Origin: Streptomyces lincolnensis
Lineage (GTDB): Bacteria; Actinomycetota; Actinomycetes; Streptomycetales; Streptomycetaceae
DNA: 64,000 bases
Direction: 5' to 3'
NCBI RefSeq assembly: GCF_001685355.1
Contig: NZ_CP016438.1
Span: forward strand, 558,001-622,000
The notes beneath the pieces are model-generated. The model saw nothing but the letters and a program-made list of their open reading frames with translations, had not been told where the DNA came from and did not search any database. Position 1 is the first letter of the stretch, and each line of letters begins with the position of its first letter. Positions 55,017 to 63,798 of the stretch are shown piece after piece. Position numbers and translations under genes: made by a program.

Positions 55017-56077
55017 CCCGGCAGGACGACGTCCTCGATGAGGGCCTTGCGCTCGTCGTACGGGAGGAAGGCGCTCTTGAGGGCGTTGACCGTGACGGTG
55101 CGCAGGTCCTCGACGGTCCAGCCCGCCTCCTCGACCAGCAGGGTCATCTCGCGGGTCATCGTGGTGCCCGACACCAGCCGGTTGTCGGTGTTGAGGGTGA
55201 CCCGGAAGCCCAGCTCCTTGAGGGCGGTGATCGGGTGCTCGGCGATCGAGGTGGCCGCACCCGTCTGGAGGTTGGACGTCGGGCACATCTCCAGCGCGAT
55301 ACGGCGGTCGCGCACCCAGCCCGCGAGGCGGCCGAGCTTGCCCGACGCGAGGTCGGGGATGTCCTCGGTGATGCGGACGCCGTGGCCGATGCGCTGGGCG
55401 CCGCAGACCTGGAGGGCCTGGTGGATGCTGGGCAGTCCGTGCGCCTCGCCGGCATGGATGGTGAACGGCACGTTCTCGCGGCGCAGCAGCTCGAAGGCGG
55501 CGAGGTGGTCGGCGGGCGGGAAGCCGTCCTCGGCGCCGGCGATGTCGAAACCGACGACACCGGCGTCGCGGAAGGCGACGGCGAGGTCGGCGGCCTCGCG
55601 GACGCGGTCGAACATCCGCATGCCGCACAGCAGGGTGCCGACGCGGACCGGGGTGCCCGCGGCCGCCGCCTTGGCCATTCCGGCGGCGAGGCCTTCCTGG
55701 ACGGTCTCGACGACCTCGCTCATGGTCAGCTCGCCCCGGGTGTTCAGCTCGGGGGCGTAGCGCACCTCTCCGTAGACGACGCCGTCGGCGGCCAGGTCCA
55801 GGACGTACTCCTCGGCCGTGCGCAGCAGGCCCTCGCGGGTCTGCATGACGGCGAGGGTGTGCTCGAAGGTGGCTATGTAGCGCACCAGGTCACCGGAGTC
55901 GGCGGCCTCGACGTACCAGGCGGCGAGTTCCTCCGGGTCGGTGGTGGGCAGGGTGTGGCCGACCACGTCCGCGAGTTCCACCACGGTGGCGGGGCGCAGG
56001 CCGCCGTCGAGGTGGTCGTGCAGGACGGCCTTGGGGAGGCGGCGGATCACATCGGCGTCTACGCGCGTAGCAGTCAT
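55004..56077 (-). CDS. add: Adenosine deaminase
   Basis: A 357-residue purine salvage enzyme that converts adenosine to inosine. Zinc and catalytic motifs: [14 protein letters not shown] (two His), [12 protein letters not shown] (His, Glu), [12 protein letters not shown] (His) and [13 protein letters not shown] (Asp pair). The order and length are normal. ATG 56077 is used; no strong ribosome site is seen. The VOC gene follows upstream by 44 bp on the same strand. Confidence 0.94.
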   Translation of the reverse strand: MTATRVDADVIRRLPKAVLHDHLDGGLRPATVVELADVVGHTLPTTDPEELAAWYVEAADSGDLVRYIATFEHTLAVMQTREGLLRTAEEYVLDLAADGVVYGEVRYAPELNTRGELTMSEVVETVQEGLAAGMAKAAAAGTPVRVGTLLCGMRMFDRVREAADLAVAFRDAGVVGFDIAGAEDGFPPADHLAAFELLRRENVPFTIHAGEAHGLPSIHQALQVCGAQRIGHGVRITEDIPDLASGKLGRLAGWVRDRRIALEMCPTSNLQTGAATSIAEHPITALKELGFRVTLNTDNRLVSGTTMTREMTLLVEEAGWTVEDLRTVTVNALKSAFLPYDERKALIEDVVLPGYTL

Positions 56078-56121
56078 GGGTGGGGCTTTCTTTGAACGGG
56101 CGGTTCGGAGCGGGAGGAGGG

Positions 56122-56514
56122 TCAGCCGGCGGGCTGGAGCAGGTCCCAGCGGTTGCCGTAGAGGTCCTGGAAGACGGCGACCGAGCCGTAGGGCTCGTGC
56201 CGGGGCTCCTCCAGGAAGGTCACGCCCGCGGCGAGCATGCGGGCGTGGTCGCGGGTGAAGTCGTCGGTGTGCAGGAAGAAGCCGACCCGCCCGCCGGTCT
56301 GGTCGCCGACGCGGGCCCGCTGGCCCTCGTCCTTGGCGCGGGCCAGCAGCAGGTCGGTGCCCGACTCACGGGCGTCCGGGCGGATGACGACCCAGCGGGA
56401 GCCGTCGGGGCGGGGGGTGTCCTCGACGAGGTGGAAACCGAGCGCGCCGGTGTAGAAGCGGATCGCCTCGTCGTAGTCGCCGACGACGAGGGTGACCAGG
56501 GCGACGCGTCTCAT
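56122..56514 (-). CDS. VOC-family (glyoxalase-like) protein
   Basis: A 130-residue single VOC domain: [71 protein letters not shown]. The pattern resembles metal-binding glyoxalase/dioxygenase proteins, with the C-terminal Glu replaced by Asp (WDLLQ). GAGAGG precedes ATG. A near-palindrome (56549-56562) upstream may be an operator. It may be cotranscribed with the adenosine deaminase. Confidence 0.85.
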   Translation of the reverse strand: MRRVALVTLVVGDYDEAIRFYTGALGFHLVEDTPRPDGSRWVVIRPDARESGTDLLLARAKDEGQRARVGDQTGGRVGFFLHTDDFTRDHARMLAAGVTFLEEPRHEPYGSVAVFQDLYGNRWDLLQPAG

Positions 56515-56548
56515 CGGAACCTCTCGGGGTGGGTGGTTGACGGGAGAG

Positions 56549-56562
56549 GTTATACGTAAAAC
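56549..56562. promoter_or_regulatory. AT-rich near-palindrome upstream of the VOC gene
   Basis: GTTATACGTAAAAC pairs at 12 of 14 positions around a TACGTA centre and stands out from the GC-rich surroundings, 35 bp before the VOC start codon. It may be an operator or overlap the -10. Confidence 0.4.
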
Positions 56563-56704
56563 TTCCGGGGCGCCAGTCCGGGCCGAGAGGGGTTCGCGGG
56601 GGCGCCGTGGGCGGGCCGCGCGGTGCGTGACAGGGTGGTGATCACCGCCGGGGTCCCGGCCCCGGCACGCCCGTCACCGGACTGCCGCACAGGAGTCGAA
56701 CGCC

Positions 56705-57412
56705 ATGACCGAACGGCCGAAGTCGACCGGAGCCCCCGCCCACCAGAACGTCACCTTCCCCAGCGGCGGAACCACCGCCCACGGCTATCTGGCGCTGCCG
56801 CCCTCGGGGCGCGGCCCGGGTGTCATCGTCATCCAGGAGTGGTGGGGTCTGACCGACCACATCGCCGACGTCGCCGACCGCCTCGCCCGGGAGGGCTTCG
56901 TCGCTCTCGCCCCCGACCTCTACGGCGGCAATGTCGCCCACGAGAGCCAGGAGGCCCTGCGGATGATGCAGGACCTGCCGGTGGCCCGCGGTGTGGAGCT
57001 GCTCTCCGGCGCCGTCGACCATCTGCTGTCGCTGCCCGAGGTCACCTCGGAGACGGTCGGCGCGGTGGGCTTCTGCATGGGCGGCGGTTTCGTGCTGTAC
57101 CTCGCCGCGGCCGACCCCCGGGTGAGCGCCGCCGTGCCCTTCTACGGCGTGATCCAGGGCGAGGCTCCCGACTTCTCGGGGCTGAAGGCCCGGATCCTGG
57201 GGCACTTCGGCGAGCTCGACCAGGCCATCCCCAAGGAGGCGGTGGACCAGCTGGCCGAGACGATCGAGCGGCAGTCGGGCATCACCCCGGACTTCCGCCG
57301 CTACCCGGCCGACCACGCCTTCTTCAACGACGGCCGCCCGGTCTACCACGCCGAGTCGGCCGCCCGCGCCTGGGAGAGCACTGTGCCCTTCCTGCGCGAG
57401 CGGCTGGGATGA
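56705..57412 (+). CDS. Dienelactone hydrolase family protein
   Basis: A 235-residue alpha/beta hydrolase: GVIVIQEWWGLTDHIADVAD, nucleophile Cys in AVGFCMGGGFVLYL, Asp in FGELDQAIPKEAVD and His in PADHAFFNDGRPVYH. The Cys-His-Asp triad is that of carboxymethylenebutenolidase, which opens dienelactones in aromatic degradation. No aromatic-ring-cleavage gene adjoins it, so the role may be more general. AGGAG precedes ATG. Confidence 0.92.
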   Translation: MTERPKSTGAPAHQNVTFPSGGTTAHGYLALPPSGRGPGVIVIQEWWGLTDHIADVADRLAREGFVALAPDLYGGNVAHESQEALRMMQDLPVARGVELLSGAVDHLLSLPEVTSETVGAVGFCMGGGFVLYLAAADPRVSAAVPFYGVIQGEAPDFSGLKARILGHFGELDQAIPKEAVDQLAETIERQSGITPDFRRYPADHAFFNDGRPVYHAESAARAWESTVPFLRERLG

Positions 57413-57435
57413 CCCGGCCCTAGCCCTTGGTGCTG

Positions 57436-58080
57436 CTAGCTCTCGGTGCCGCTGTGGAGGACGGCGAACGTCTCGCGCTCGCGGGTGCCGTCCGGTGCGT
57501 TCCAGGCTCCGGTGACCCGGCCGGTGACACCGGACGGGTCGTCCGGGGCCGGGCGCAGGACGCGGTGCAGGCGGAGGGCGGCGCCCCGGGAGAAGGACAG
57601 CTCAGTGGTCTTGTCGTCGTCGGTGACCGCGGTGGGCAGGCCCGAGGGGGCGGGGCCGTCGCAGGAGCGGGTGACCTCACGGTCGGGGGTGTCGGTGACG
57701 CTCTGTGCCTGCGCCTCGGCCCGGCCCTCGAAGAAGGCAAGCAACTGCTCCACCAGCACCGGGTCGTGGCAGCCGTCGTAGGCCCAGCGCGGGCCGAGCA
57801 CACCGTGCTCCATGGTTCCGATCAGGGCGTGCTCGGCTCCCTCCAGCGGGGCGCCGCGATAAGTGAGCGGCACCAGGTAGGCGCAGGGCTCGGTGCCGGA
57901 GGTGTCGGTGACCACCATGAACTCGATCCCGACCTCGACCTGCGGGTCGTCCAGCCTGAATCCGCCGGCCTTGGTCAACTCCGGTGTGCCGCCGCCGGAG
58001 TACCAGGGGCGGGTGGGCAGCCAGGCGGTGAGCAGTTCGAGCTTGGTCGGCTTCAGGGTGGTGCGGTGGATGATGGCCAT
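57436..58080 (-). CDS. Maltokinase N-terminal cap-like domain protein
   Basis: A 214-residue protein: MAIIHRTTLKPTKLELLTAW, GGFRLDDPQVEVGIEFMVVT, YLVPLTYRGAPLEGAEHALI and GTMEHGVLGPRWAYDGCHDP. This is the cap region found at the N terminus of actinobacterial maltokinases, here on its own without a kinase domain. It is likely a binding or regulatory protein. GAAGGAG precedes ATG. It lies 48 bp after an aldo/keto reductase on the same strand. Confidence 0.85.
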   Translation of the reverse strand: MAIIHRTTLKPTKLELLTAWLPTRPWYSGGGTPELTKAGGFRLDDPQVEVGIEFMVVTDTSGTEPCAYLVPLTYRGAPLEGAEHALIGTMEHGVLGPRWAYDGCHDPVLVEQLLAFFEGRAEAQAQSVTDTPDREVTRSCDGPAPSGLPTAVTDDDKTTELSFSRGAALRLHRVLRPAPDDPSGVTGRVTGAWNAPDGTRERETFAVLHSGTES

Positions 58081-58128
58081 GCCGGAGGTTCTCCTTCGTC
58101 CGATGGGTGCGGGTGCTGGACGCGCGGC

Positions 58129-59034
58129 TCAGTCCGCCTGCCGGTGCAGGGCGTTGAGCGTGTCCAGTTCTTCGTCGGTGAGCTCGATGGCGCCCGCCGC
58201 GACGTTCTCGGCGAGGTGGTCGGGGTTGCCCGTGCCCGGGATGGCCAGGACGTGCGGGCCCTGGTGGAGGGTCCAGGCCAGGCGGATCTGGGCGGGGCTC
58301 GCGTCGTGCGCCCGGGCGACGGCGAGGACCGCGTCGTCGTGGGCGCCGGTGGCGCCCTGGGAGGCGCCTTCTCCGGCGATGGCGAAGAACGGCACGAAGG
58401 CGATGCCCTGTTCGCCGCAGATCCGCAGGAGTTCGTCGGTGGCGGGGGTTCGCGAGTCGAGCCCGAACCGGTTCTGCACGCACACCACGGGCGCGATGGA
58501 CTGCGCCTCCTCAAGGTGGCGGGGTTCGACGTCGGAGAGGCCGAGGTGCCGGATCAGGCCCTCCTCGCGCAGCTCCGCGAGGGCGCCGAAGTGCTCGGCG
58601 ATCGAGTCCTGCCGCATCCGGCGGAGGTTGACGACGTCGAGGTGATCGCGTCCGAGCTGGCGCAGGTTCTCCTCGACGTGGCCGCGCAGGTCGTCGGGGC
58701 GGGCCGAAGTGCCCCAGTCCCCCGAGTAGTTCCGGAAGGGGCCGACCTTGGTGACGATCAGGAGGTCGTCGGGGTACGGGGCCAGCGCGCTGTTGATGAT
58801 CTCGTTGGCGGAGCGCAGCGAGGAGAAGTAGAAGGCGGCCGTGTCGATGTGGTTGACGCCGAGCTCGATCGCCCTGCGCAGCACGGCGATCGACCGTTCC
58901 CGGTCGCTCGCGGTGCCGAGGTGGAAGGCGGCACTGCCCGTCAGCCGCATCGCGCCGAAGCCGATGCGGCCGACGGTGTGGTCGCCGAGTTTCCAGGTGC
59001 CCGCGGCGTCCGCGGTGATCGTTTCGGAGCTCAT
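58129..59034 (-). CDS. Aldo/keto reductase
   Basis: A 301-residue reductase: KLGDHTVGRIGFGAMRLTGS, NHIDTAAFYFSSLRSANEII (Asp and Tyr), DLLIVTKVGPFRNYSGDWG (Lys), and LDVVNLRRM where most relatives have an His, so the fourth tetrad residue is replaced. The cofactor segment VLAIPGTGNPDHLAENVAAG is intact. CAGACT 6 nt before the ATG is a possible -10, again suggesting a leaderless mRNA. Substrate unknown. Confidence 0.87.
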   Translation of the reverse strand: MSSETITADAAGTWKLGDHTVGRIGFGAMRLTGSAAFHLGTASDRERSIAVLRRAIELGVNHIDTAAFYFSSLRSANEIINSALAPYPDDLLIVTKVGPFRNYSGDWGTSARPDDLRGHVEENLRQLGRDHLDVVNLRRMRQDSIAEHFGALAELREEGLIRHLGLSDVEPRHLEEAQSIAPVVCVQNRFGLDSRTPATDELLRICGEQGIAFVPFFAIAGEGASQGATGAHDDAVLAVARAHDASPAQIRLAWTLHQGPHVLAIPGTGNPDHLAENVAAGAIELTDEELDTLNALHRQAD

Positions 59035-59097
59035 CGGCGGAGTCTGACACATGCCCGACCTGCCGCTGAACGCCTTTTACGAACTTCTGTACGGCCC

Positions 59098-59826
59098 TCA
59101 GCAGTACAGGTTGGCCCCGGTGCTCGTGCCGAGTATCTGCGTGAACCGGCGGTAGGCGTCCACGCGGCTCTGGACCTGGGCCGGGTTCTTGCCGTCGCAC
59201 TCCAGGGAGCCGTTGATGGAGCGGATGGTCTGCCCGAAGCCGGCCTGGTTGACCATCGCGTTGTGCGGGGTCATCGTGCCGGGACCGCTCTGGGTGTTCC
59301 AGTACCACAGGGCCGTCTTCCAGGCCACGGCCGCGTCGTTCTGCACCAGCCAGGGGTTGTTCAGCAGGTCGATGCCGAGGGCGTCGCCCGCGGCCTTGTA
59401 GTTGAAGTTCCAGCTGAGCTGGATCGGTCCGCGCCCGTAGTAGGCGGCCTGTCCGGCCGGGCAGCCGTACCACTGGCTCCAGTCGCAGTAGTGCGGGTAG
59501 TTGGCGGTGTTCTGCTCGACCACGTGGACCAGTCCGCCGGTCTCGTGGCTGACGTTGGCGAGGAAGGCGGCCGCTTCCTGCTTCTTGACGGTGTCGCTGC
59601 CGGTGGTGGCGAAGCCGGGGTACGCACCGAGTGCGGCGGTCAGACCGCGGTAGGTGTAGAAGGAATTCCGGTTCGGGAACATCTGGTTGAACTGCGCCTC
59701 GGTGACCACGAAGCTCGCGGCGGGTGCCACGGCCGCGGCCGCGGGCGGAGTGGCCGGCAGCAGGACCGGAGCGGTGGCGCCGAGGAGGACGGCGGTGACC
59801 ACGGCGGAGATACGGCGTCTCGACAC
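59098..59826 (-). CDS. Chitinase, glycoside hydrolase family 19
   Basis: A 242-residue secreted chitinase. The signal peptide ends near AAAA; the catalytic domain has VVTEAQFNQMFPNRNSFYTY, the catalytic Glu in ANVSHETGGLVHVVE, and YYGRGPIQLSWNFNYKAAGD. It hydrolyses chitin with inversion; the usual Streptomyces chitin-binding domain is absent, so this is a catalytic-domain-only form. GTG 59826 has AAGGAG upstream. The promoter region carries DasR-like / 12-bp repeats. A 12-bp repeat of the ribosome-site region occurs again at 59958-59970. Confidence 0.92.
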   Translation of the reverse strand: MSRRRISAVVTAVLLGATAPVLLPATPPAAAAVAPAASFVVTEAQFNQMFPNRNSFYTYRGLTAALGAYPGFATTGSDTVKKQEAAAFLANVSHETGGLVHVVEQNTANYPHYCDWSQWYGCPAGQAAYYGRGPIQLSWNFNYKAAGDALGIDLLNNPWLVQNDAAVAWKTALWYWNTQSGPGTMTPHNAMVNQAGFGQTIRSINGSLECDGKNPAQVQSRVDAYRRFTQILGTSTGANLYC

Positions 59827-59967
59827 AGGATCAACTCCTTTGTGGAGCACGGCCGCACCCGGGTCAGGGCAGGACGAAGCCGGGCGCCTGGTCCGCACGT
59901 GCCGGCCGGGCCGGTCACGGCGTGGGCGCGGCCGTGGTGGGGGGTGGTGGCGCACACTCAACTCCTT

Positions 59968-59996
59968 TGGTCTGTACCAGTCAAGGGTGTAGACCA
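59968..59996 (-). promoter_or_regulatory. Chitinase promoter repeats (DasR-like sites)
   Basis: TGGTCTGTACCA (59968-59979) and GGGTGTAGACCA (59985-59996; TGGTCTACACCC on the coding strand) each match 10 of 12 bases of the DasR site TGGTCTAGACCA. On the coding strand they form a 17-bp-period pair of TTGACTGGT repeats, like the direct repeats described in Streptomyces chitinase promoters. Confidence 0.7.
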
Positions 59997-60056
59997 GTCA
60001 ACTCGCTCGGACCGTGGGGAATTGCGGGCGCCCGGTGCGTCGGGGAAGGTGGCGGG

Positions 60057-60866
60057 GTGAGCGAGCGGCACTTCGACGTGTGGTCCGCGGGAGAGGCCTA
60101 CGAGCGGTACATGGGCCGGTGGAGCCGTCTGGTGGCGGACGGGTTCGTGACGTGGCTGGGCCGTGGGCCGGGGCTGCGCTGGCTGGATGTGGGCTGCGGC
60201 TCGGGGGCGCTGACCTCGGCCGTGGCCGCCCGGTGCCGTCCCCGGGCGCTGCTCGGTGTGGAGCGGTCCCCCGGGTTCGCGGCCACCGCCCGCGCCTCGG
60301 CTCCCGCCCCGGCGCGCTTCGCCGTGGCCGACGCGCAGGCGCTGCCCGTGCCGGACGCGGTCTTCGACGTGGCCGTCGGCGGGCTCGTCCTGAACTTCCT
60401 GCCCGATCCGGGCGGCGCGGTGGCCGAGGCGGCGCGCGCGGTGCGGCCGGGCGGGCTGGTCGCGGCCTATGTGTGGGACTACGCCGAGGGCATGGAGTTC
60501 CTGCGCCGCTTCTGGGACGCGGCGGCCGCGGTGGATCCCGCGTCGGCGGCGCTCGACGAGGGCGACCGGTTCCCGCTGTGCGCCCCGGAGCCCTTGCGCG
60601 CGCTCTGGGATCGGGCGGGGCTCGTCGAGACGGCCGTCGCCCCGATCACGGTCCCGACGCTCTTCGCCGGCTTCGACGACCTGTGGGAGCCGTTCCTGGC
60701 GGGCCAGGGCCCGGCTCCGGGGTATACGGCGGCACTGTCACCGGCCGTACGGGCCCGGTTGCGGGAATCGCTGCGGGAGGCGGTGCCGGCCGGGCCGGAC
60801 GGCACGATCGCGCTCACCGCGCGCGCCTGGGCTGTCCGGGGCGTCAGGCCCGACGCGCGAGCCTGA
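60057..60866 (+). CDS. SAM-dependent methyltransferase
   Basis: A 269-residue class I methyltransferase: HFDVWSAGEAYERYMGRWSR, SAM motif RWLDVGCGSGALTSAVAARC, FDVAVGGLVLNFLPDPGGAV and AYVWDYAEGMEFLRRFWDAA. It is of the UbiE/Methyltransf_11 type with unknown substrate. GTG 60057 follows GGAAGG. It ends 15 bp from the convergent aldehyde dehydrogenase gene. Confidence 0.88.
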   Translation: MSERHFDVWSAGEAYERYMGRWSRLVADGFVTWLGRGPGLRWLDVGCGSGALTSAVAARCRPRALLGVERSPGFAATARASAPAPARFAVADAQALPVPDAVFDVAVGGLVLNFLPDPGGAVAEAARAVRPGGLVAAYVWDYAEGMEFLRRFWDAAAAVDPASAALDEGDRFPLCAPEPLRALWDRAGLVETAVAPITVPTLFAGFDDLWEPFLAGQGPAPGYTAALSPAVRARLRESLREAVPAGPDGTIALTARAWAVRGVRPDARA

Positions 60867-60881
60867 GCCGAGGGTGTCCGC

Positions 60882-62204
60882 TCAGCTCAGCGGCTTCTCC
60901 AGGACCGCCTTGCGGTGACTGAACGTCTCGATCGAGTAGCGGCCGTGGTAGCTGCCCATGCCGCTCTCCCCCACCCCGCCGAACGGCAGGTCGGAGACGG
61001 TGAGATGGGCCAGGGGCAGTCCGTGGCCGAGAGCGCCGGAGGACGTCTCGGCGGCGATCCGGGCCCGGGTGTCGTCGGACTCGGTGAAGACGTACAGGGC
61101 GAGCGGCTTGTCGCGCCCGGTGATGAAGTCGATCGCCCCGTCCAGGCCGGGGACGGTCACGATCGGCAGGATGGGCCCGAAGATCTCCTCCCGCATGACG
61201 GGCGAGTCGGGGGCGACGTCGGCGAGGACGGTGGGCGCGAGGTACTTCGTCGTACGGTCGCTGTCGCCGCCCACGACCGTCCGGCCGGAGTCCAGGAGCC
61301 CGGTCAGCCGGTCGAAGTGCCGTTCGTTGACGATGCGGCCGTACTCGCCGGACTGCGACGGGTCGGTGCCGAACAGCGTCTCGACCGCGCGGACGAGGGC
61401 GGGTTCGAGGGCCGCTGCTGTGGCGGGGTCGGTCAGGACGTAGTCGGGGGCGACGCAGGTCTGCCCGGCGTTGAGGAACTTGCCGCGGACCAGCCGGTCG
61501 GCGACGACGTCGAGGTCGGTGTCGCGGTCGACGAACGCCGGGGATTTGCCGCCCAGTTCGAGGGCGACCGGCGTGAGGTGCTCGGCGGCGGCACGCATGA
61601 CGATGCGGCCGACGGTGCCGTTGCCGGTGTAGAAGATGTGGTCGAAGCGCTCGGCCAGCAGGGCCGTGGTCTCGGGGACACCGCCCTCGACCACGGCCAC
61701 CGCGTCGGTGTCGAGGTAGGCGGGCAGCAGGCGGGCCAGGGCTGCGGAGGTGGCGGGGGCCAGCTCGCTCGGCTTGGCGACCACGGCGTTGCCCGCGGCC
61801 AGCGCGCCGACCACGGGGGCCAGCAGGAGCTGGGCCGGGTAGTTCCAGGGGGCGATGACCAGCACGACGCCGAGCGGGTCGTACTGCGTCCAGGCCCGCG
61901 CGTCCTCGCCGAGGTGGGCCGGGACCGGGGCGGACTCGGGGCGCAGCCAGTCGGCGAGGTGGTCCAGGGTGTGGTCGATCTCGCGGACGGTGAAGTCGAT
62001 CTCGGTGCGGAAGGCCTCGGCGGAGCTCTTGCCCAGGTCGGCGTGGAGGGCGGCGGCCAGGTCCGCGCCGTTGTCCGTGAGCATCTCGCGCAGCCGGCGC
62101 AGCTGGGTCGTACGCCACTCGACGGGCTTGGTGCGGCCGGTGCGGAAGGTGGCGCGCAGCCGGGCCACGACGTCGGCGGGCTGCTCGGGGGTGGGGTGGT
62201 TCAC
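60882..62204 (-). CDS. Aldehyde dehydrogenase
   Basis: A 440-residue NAD(P)-dependent enzyme. [20 protein letters not shown] binds cofactor, Glu lies in [16 protein letters not shown], Cys in [15 protein letters not shown], and [20 protein letters not shown] closes the fold. The length is that of the class 3 (fatty/benzaldehyde) dehydrogenases. GTG 62204 has GAGG 5 nt upstream. Two TCAGATGC repeats 21 bp apart lie 55-83 bp upstream. Confidence 0.93.
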   Translation of the reverse strand: MNHPTPEQPADVVARLRATFRTGRTKPVEWRTTQLRRLREMLTDNGADLAAALHADLGKSSAEAFRTEIDFTVREIDHTLDHLADWLRPESAPVPAHLGEDARAWTQYDPLGVVLVIAPWNYPAQLLLAPVVGALAAGNAVVAKPSELAPATSAALARLLPAYLDTDAVAVVEGGVPETTALLAERFDHIFYTGNGTVGRIVMRAAAEHLTPVALELGGKSPAFVDRDTDLDVVADRLVRGKFLNAGQTCVAPDYVLTDPATAAALEPALVRAVETLFGTDPSQSGEYGRIVNERHFDRLTGLLDSGRTVVGGDSDRTTKYLAPTVLADVAPDSPVMREEIFGPILPIVTVPGLDGAIDFITGRDKPLALYVFTESDDTRARIAAETSSGALGHGLPLAHLTVSDLPFGGVGESGMGSYHGRYSIETFSHRKAVLEKPLS

Positions 62205-62258
62205 GGTGCCTCACTGGGAGAAGCGCGGGCGTTTCGGCCCGGCGGCGGGTCTCGACGA

Positions 62259-62287
62259 TCAGATGCATATTGCAACCTTTCAGATGC
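62259..62287. promoter_or_regulatory. Two TCAGATGC repeats, 21 bp apart
   Basis: Exact 8-bp direct repeats at 62259-62266 and 62280-62287, spaced by two helical turns, in an AT-richer stretch between the aldehyde dehydrogenase and acyl-CoA dehydrogenase-like genes. A regulator-binding site is likely. Confidence 0.5.
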
Positions 62288-62387
62288 CAAAACAAATTCC
62301 GCCACGACCCGACTACTTTCCGTCGACGGCCCGTGACAGAGGCCCCGCCTCCCCGCCGCGCCCCGTGCTCTGGCGAGAATCACCCTT

Positions 62388-63422
62388 ATGACCAGCGTTT
62401 CCCACCCCCTCGTCGCCCGCGCCCGCCATCTCGCCGACGATCTGCTCGCCCCGCATGCCGAACGCGTCGACCAGGAGGGCGTCCCCGCCGGCCACATCGA
62501 CGCGGTGAAACGGTCCGGGCTGCTCGCGGTGAGCGCGCCCGAGGAGTACGGCGGCGTCCCGGCCGCGGTCGCCCGGGAGACCGCGGAGATCCTGGCCGGG
62601 GCGTGCTGCTCGACCTGGTTCGTGCAGACCCAGCACCACACGCCGGTGGCGACGCTGGCGAAGAGCGCGTCCCCGGCCCGGGACCGGCTACTGGGCCCGC
62701 TGGCCCGTGGCGAACTGCTCGCCGGGGTGGCCTACGCCCATCTGCGGGCCCATCCGCGCGCCCCGGTGCGTGCCATGCGGACACGTGACGGCTGGCGCTT
62801 CGAGGGGACGGTGCCCTGGTTCACCGGCTGGGGCCTCAACGACGTCGTGCTGCTCGCCGGCGTCACCGAGTCCGACGAGGTCCTCTTCGCCTTCACCGAG
62901 GCCCGCGCCCAGCCGGGTCTGCGCGCCTCCCCGCCGATGCGCCTCGCCGCCCTGACCGCCGCCCGCACGGTCTCGCTGGAGCTGGACGGGCTGTGGCTGC
63001 CGGAGGAGGCGGTCGTCCTCCGGCAGCCGTACGAGGAGTGGGCCGCGACGGACCGGCTGAAGACGGTGAACGCCTCTCCGGCGGTGTTCGGAATCGCCGA
63101 GGCGGCGCTCGCTCTCCTGGACGACGCGACGGCGGGACCCTTCCGCGCCCGCCTCAGCGCTGTGCGCGCCCAGGCCCATGCCCTCGCCGACCAGTGCGCC
63201 CCACACGAGCACCTGGAGGACCGTCTGGCCCTGCGCACCCAGTCCTACGCGGTCCTGCAAGCGGCCACCACCGCGGCGGTGGTGGCCGGGGGCGGCCGCG
63301 CGATGAGTCTCGCCGGAAAGCCCCAACGCCTGGCCAGGGAAGCCCTGTTCCTCATGGTCCAGGGTCAGACGAAGGAGTCACGCAGGGCCCATCTGAAGGC
63401 TCTGGGAAGCGGCCTCACCTAG
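62388..63422 (+). CDS. Acyl-CoA dehydrogenase-like flavoprotein
   Basis: A 344-residue protein of the acyl-CoA dehydrogenase / HpaB-like superfamily: VDQEGVPAGHIDAVKRSGLL, AVSAPEEYGGVPAAVARETA, FEGTVPWFTGWGLNDVVLLA and a C-terminal helical bundle. It is shorter than typical dehydrogenases (about 380) and I cannot locate the catalytic Glu, so it may be a monooxygenase-type or desulfurase-type relative. It is divergent from an aldehyde dehydrogenase. GAGAAT 7 nt before ATG may be a -10. Confidence 0.8.
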   Translation: MTSVSHPLVARARHLADDLLAPHAERVDQEGVPAGHIDAVKRSGLLAVSAPEEYGGVPAAVARETAEILAGACCSTWFVQTQHHTPVATLAKSASPARDRLLGPLARGELLAGVAYAHLRAHPRAPVRAMRTRDGWRFEGTVPWFTGWGLNDVVLLAGVTESDEVLFAFTEARAQPGLRASPPMRLAALTAARTVSLELDGLWLPEEAVVLRQPYEEWAATDRLKTVNASPAVFGIAEAALALLDDATAGPFRARLSAVRAQAHALADQCAPHEHLEDRLALRTQSYAVLQAATTAAVVAGGGRAMSLAGKPQRLAREALFLMVQGQTKESRRAHLKALGSGLT

Positions 63423-63798
63423 CTTGGACACTCGCGCGGCGCCCTGGCCACTGGGCTCAGGGCAGAATCCCGCCATTGCCTCGGCGGCCGAGTCACATCC
63501 GCCATGCCCATGCCATAAAAGCGCTGAGTGACCAATGAAGTGAAGACTCGCTCCTCCGGTTCCTTACAGACGGTCGATCATCTGATGCCGACCCGGCGGC
63601 AGTTGGGTGCCGGTCGCCGCACCGTCGGGAAATCTCCCTGCTCAAATGCCCGCGACACCACTGCCGGTCGGCCGTAGCGGAGCGTCACCTCTCAGTCCTG
63701 CATTGGCGAGTACATGACTAACTAGGCCGACTCGTGCCAGTTAGCGTCTTTCACGCTGGATATCCCAGCAGGACAGCTTCAACAGGGGGATTCATCTC
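63423..63798 (+). other. Upstream region of the final gene with small hairpins
   Basis: No credible gene is visible. Close to the next start are several short stem-loops: CTAACT/AGTTAG (63718-63723 with 63739-63744), AGCGT/ACGCT (63743-63747 with 63753-63757) and CTGG/CCAG soon after. They would lie in the leader RNA if transcription starts before 63720; they may also mark a regulator site. Confidence 0.4.

Noticed and set aside
59640..59957. 105-codon minus-strand frame overlapping the chitinase start, preceded by a good ribosome site
   Set aside because: It runs out of frame into the chitinase gene, has no hydrophobic or conserved feature, and the same ribosome-site sequence is a duplicated copy of the chitinase one.
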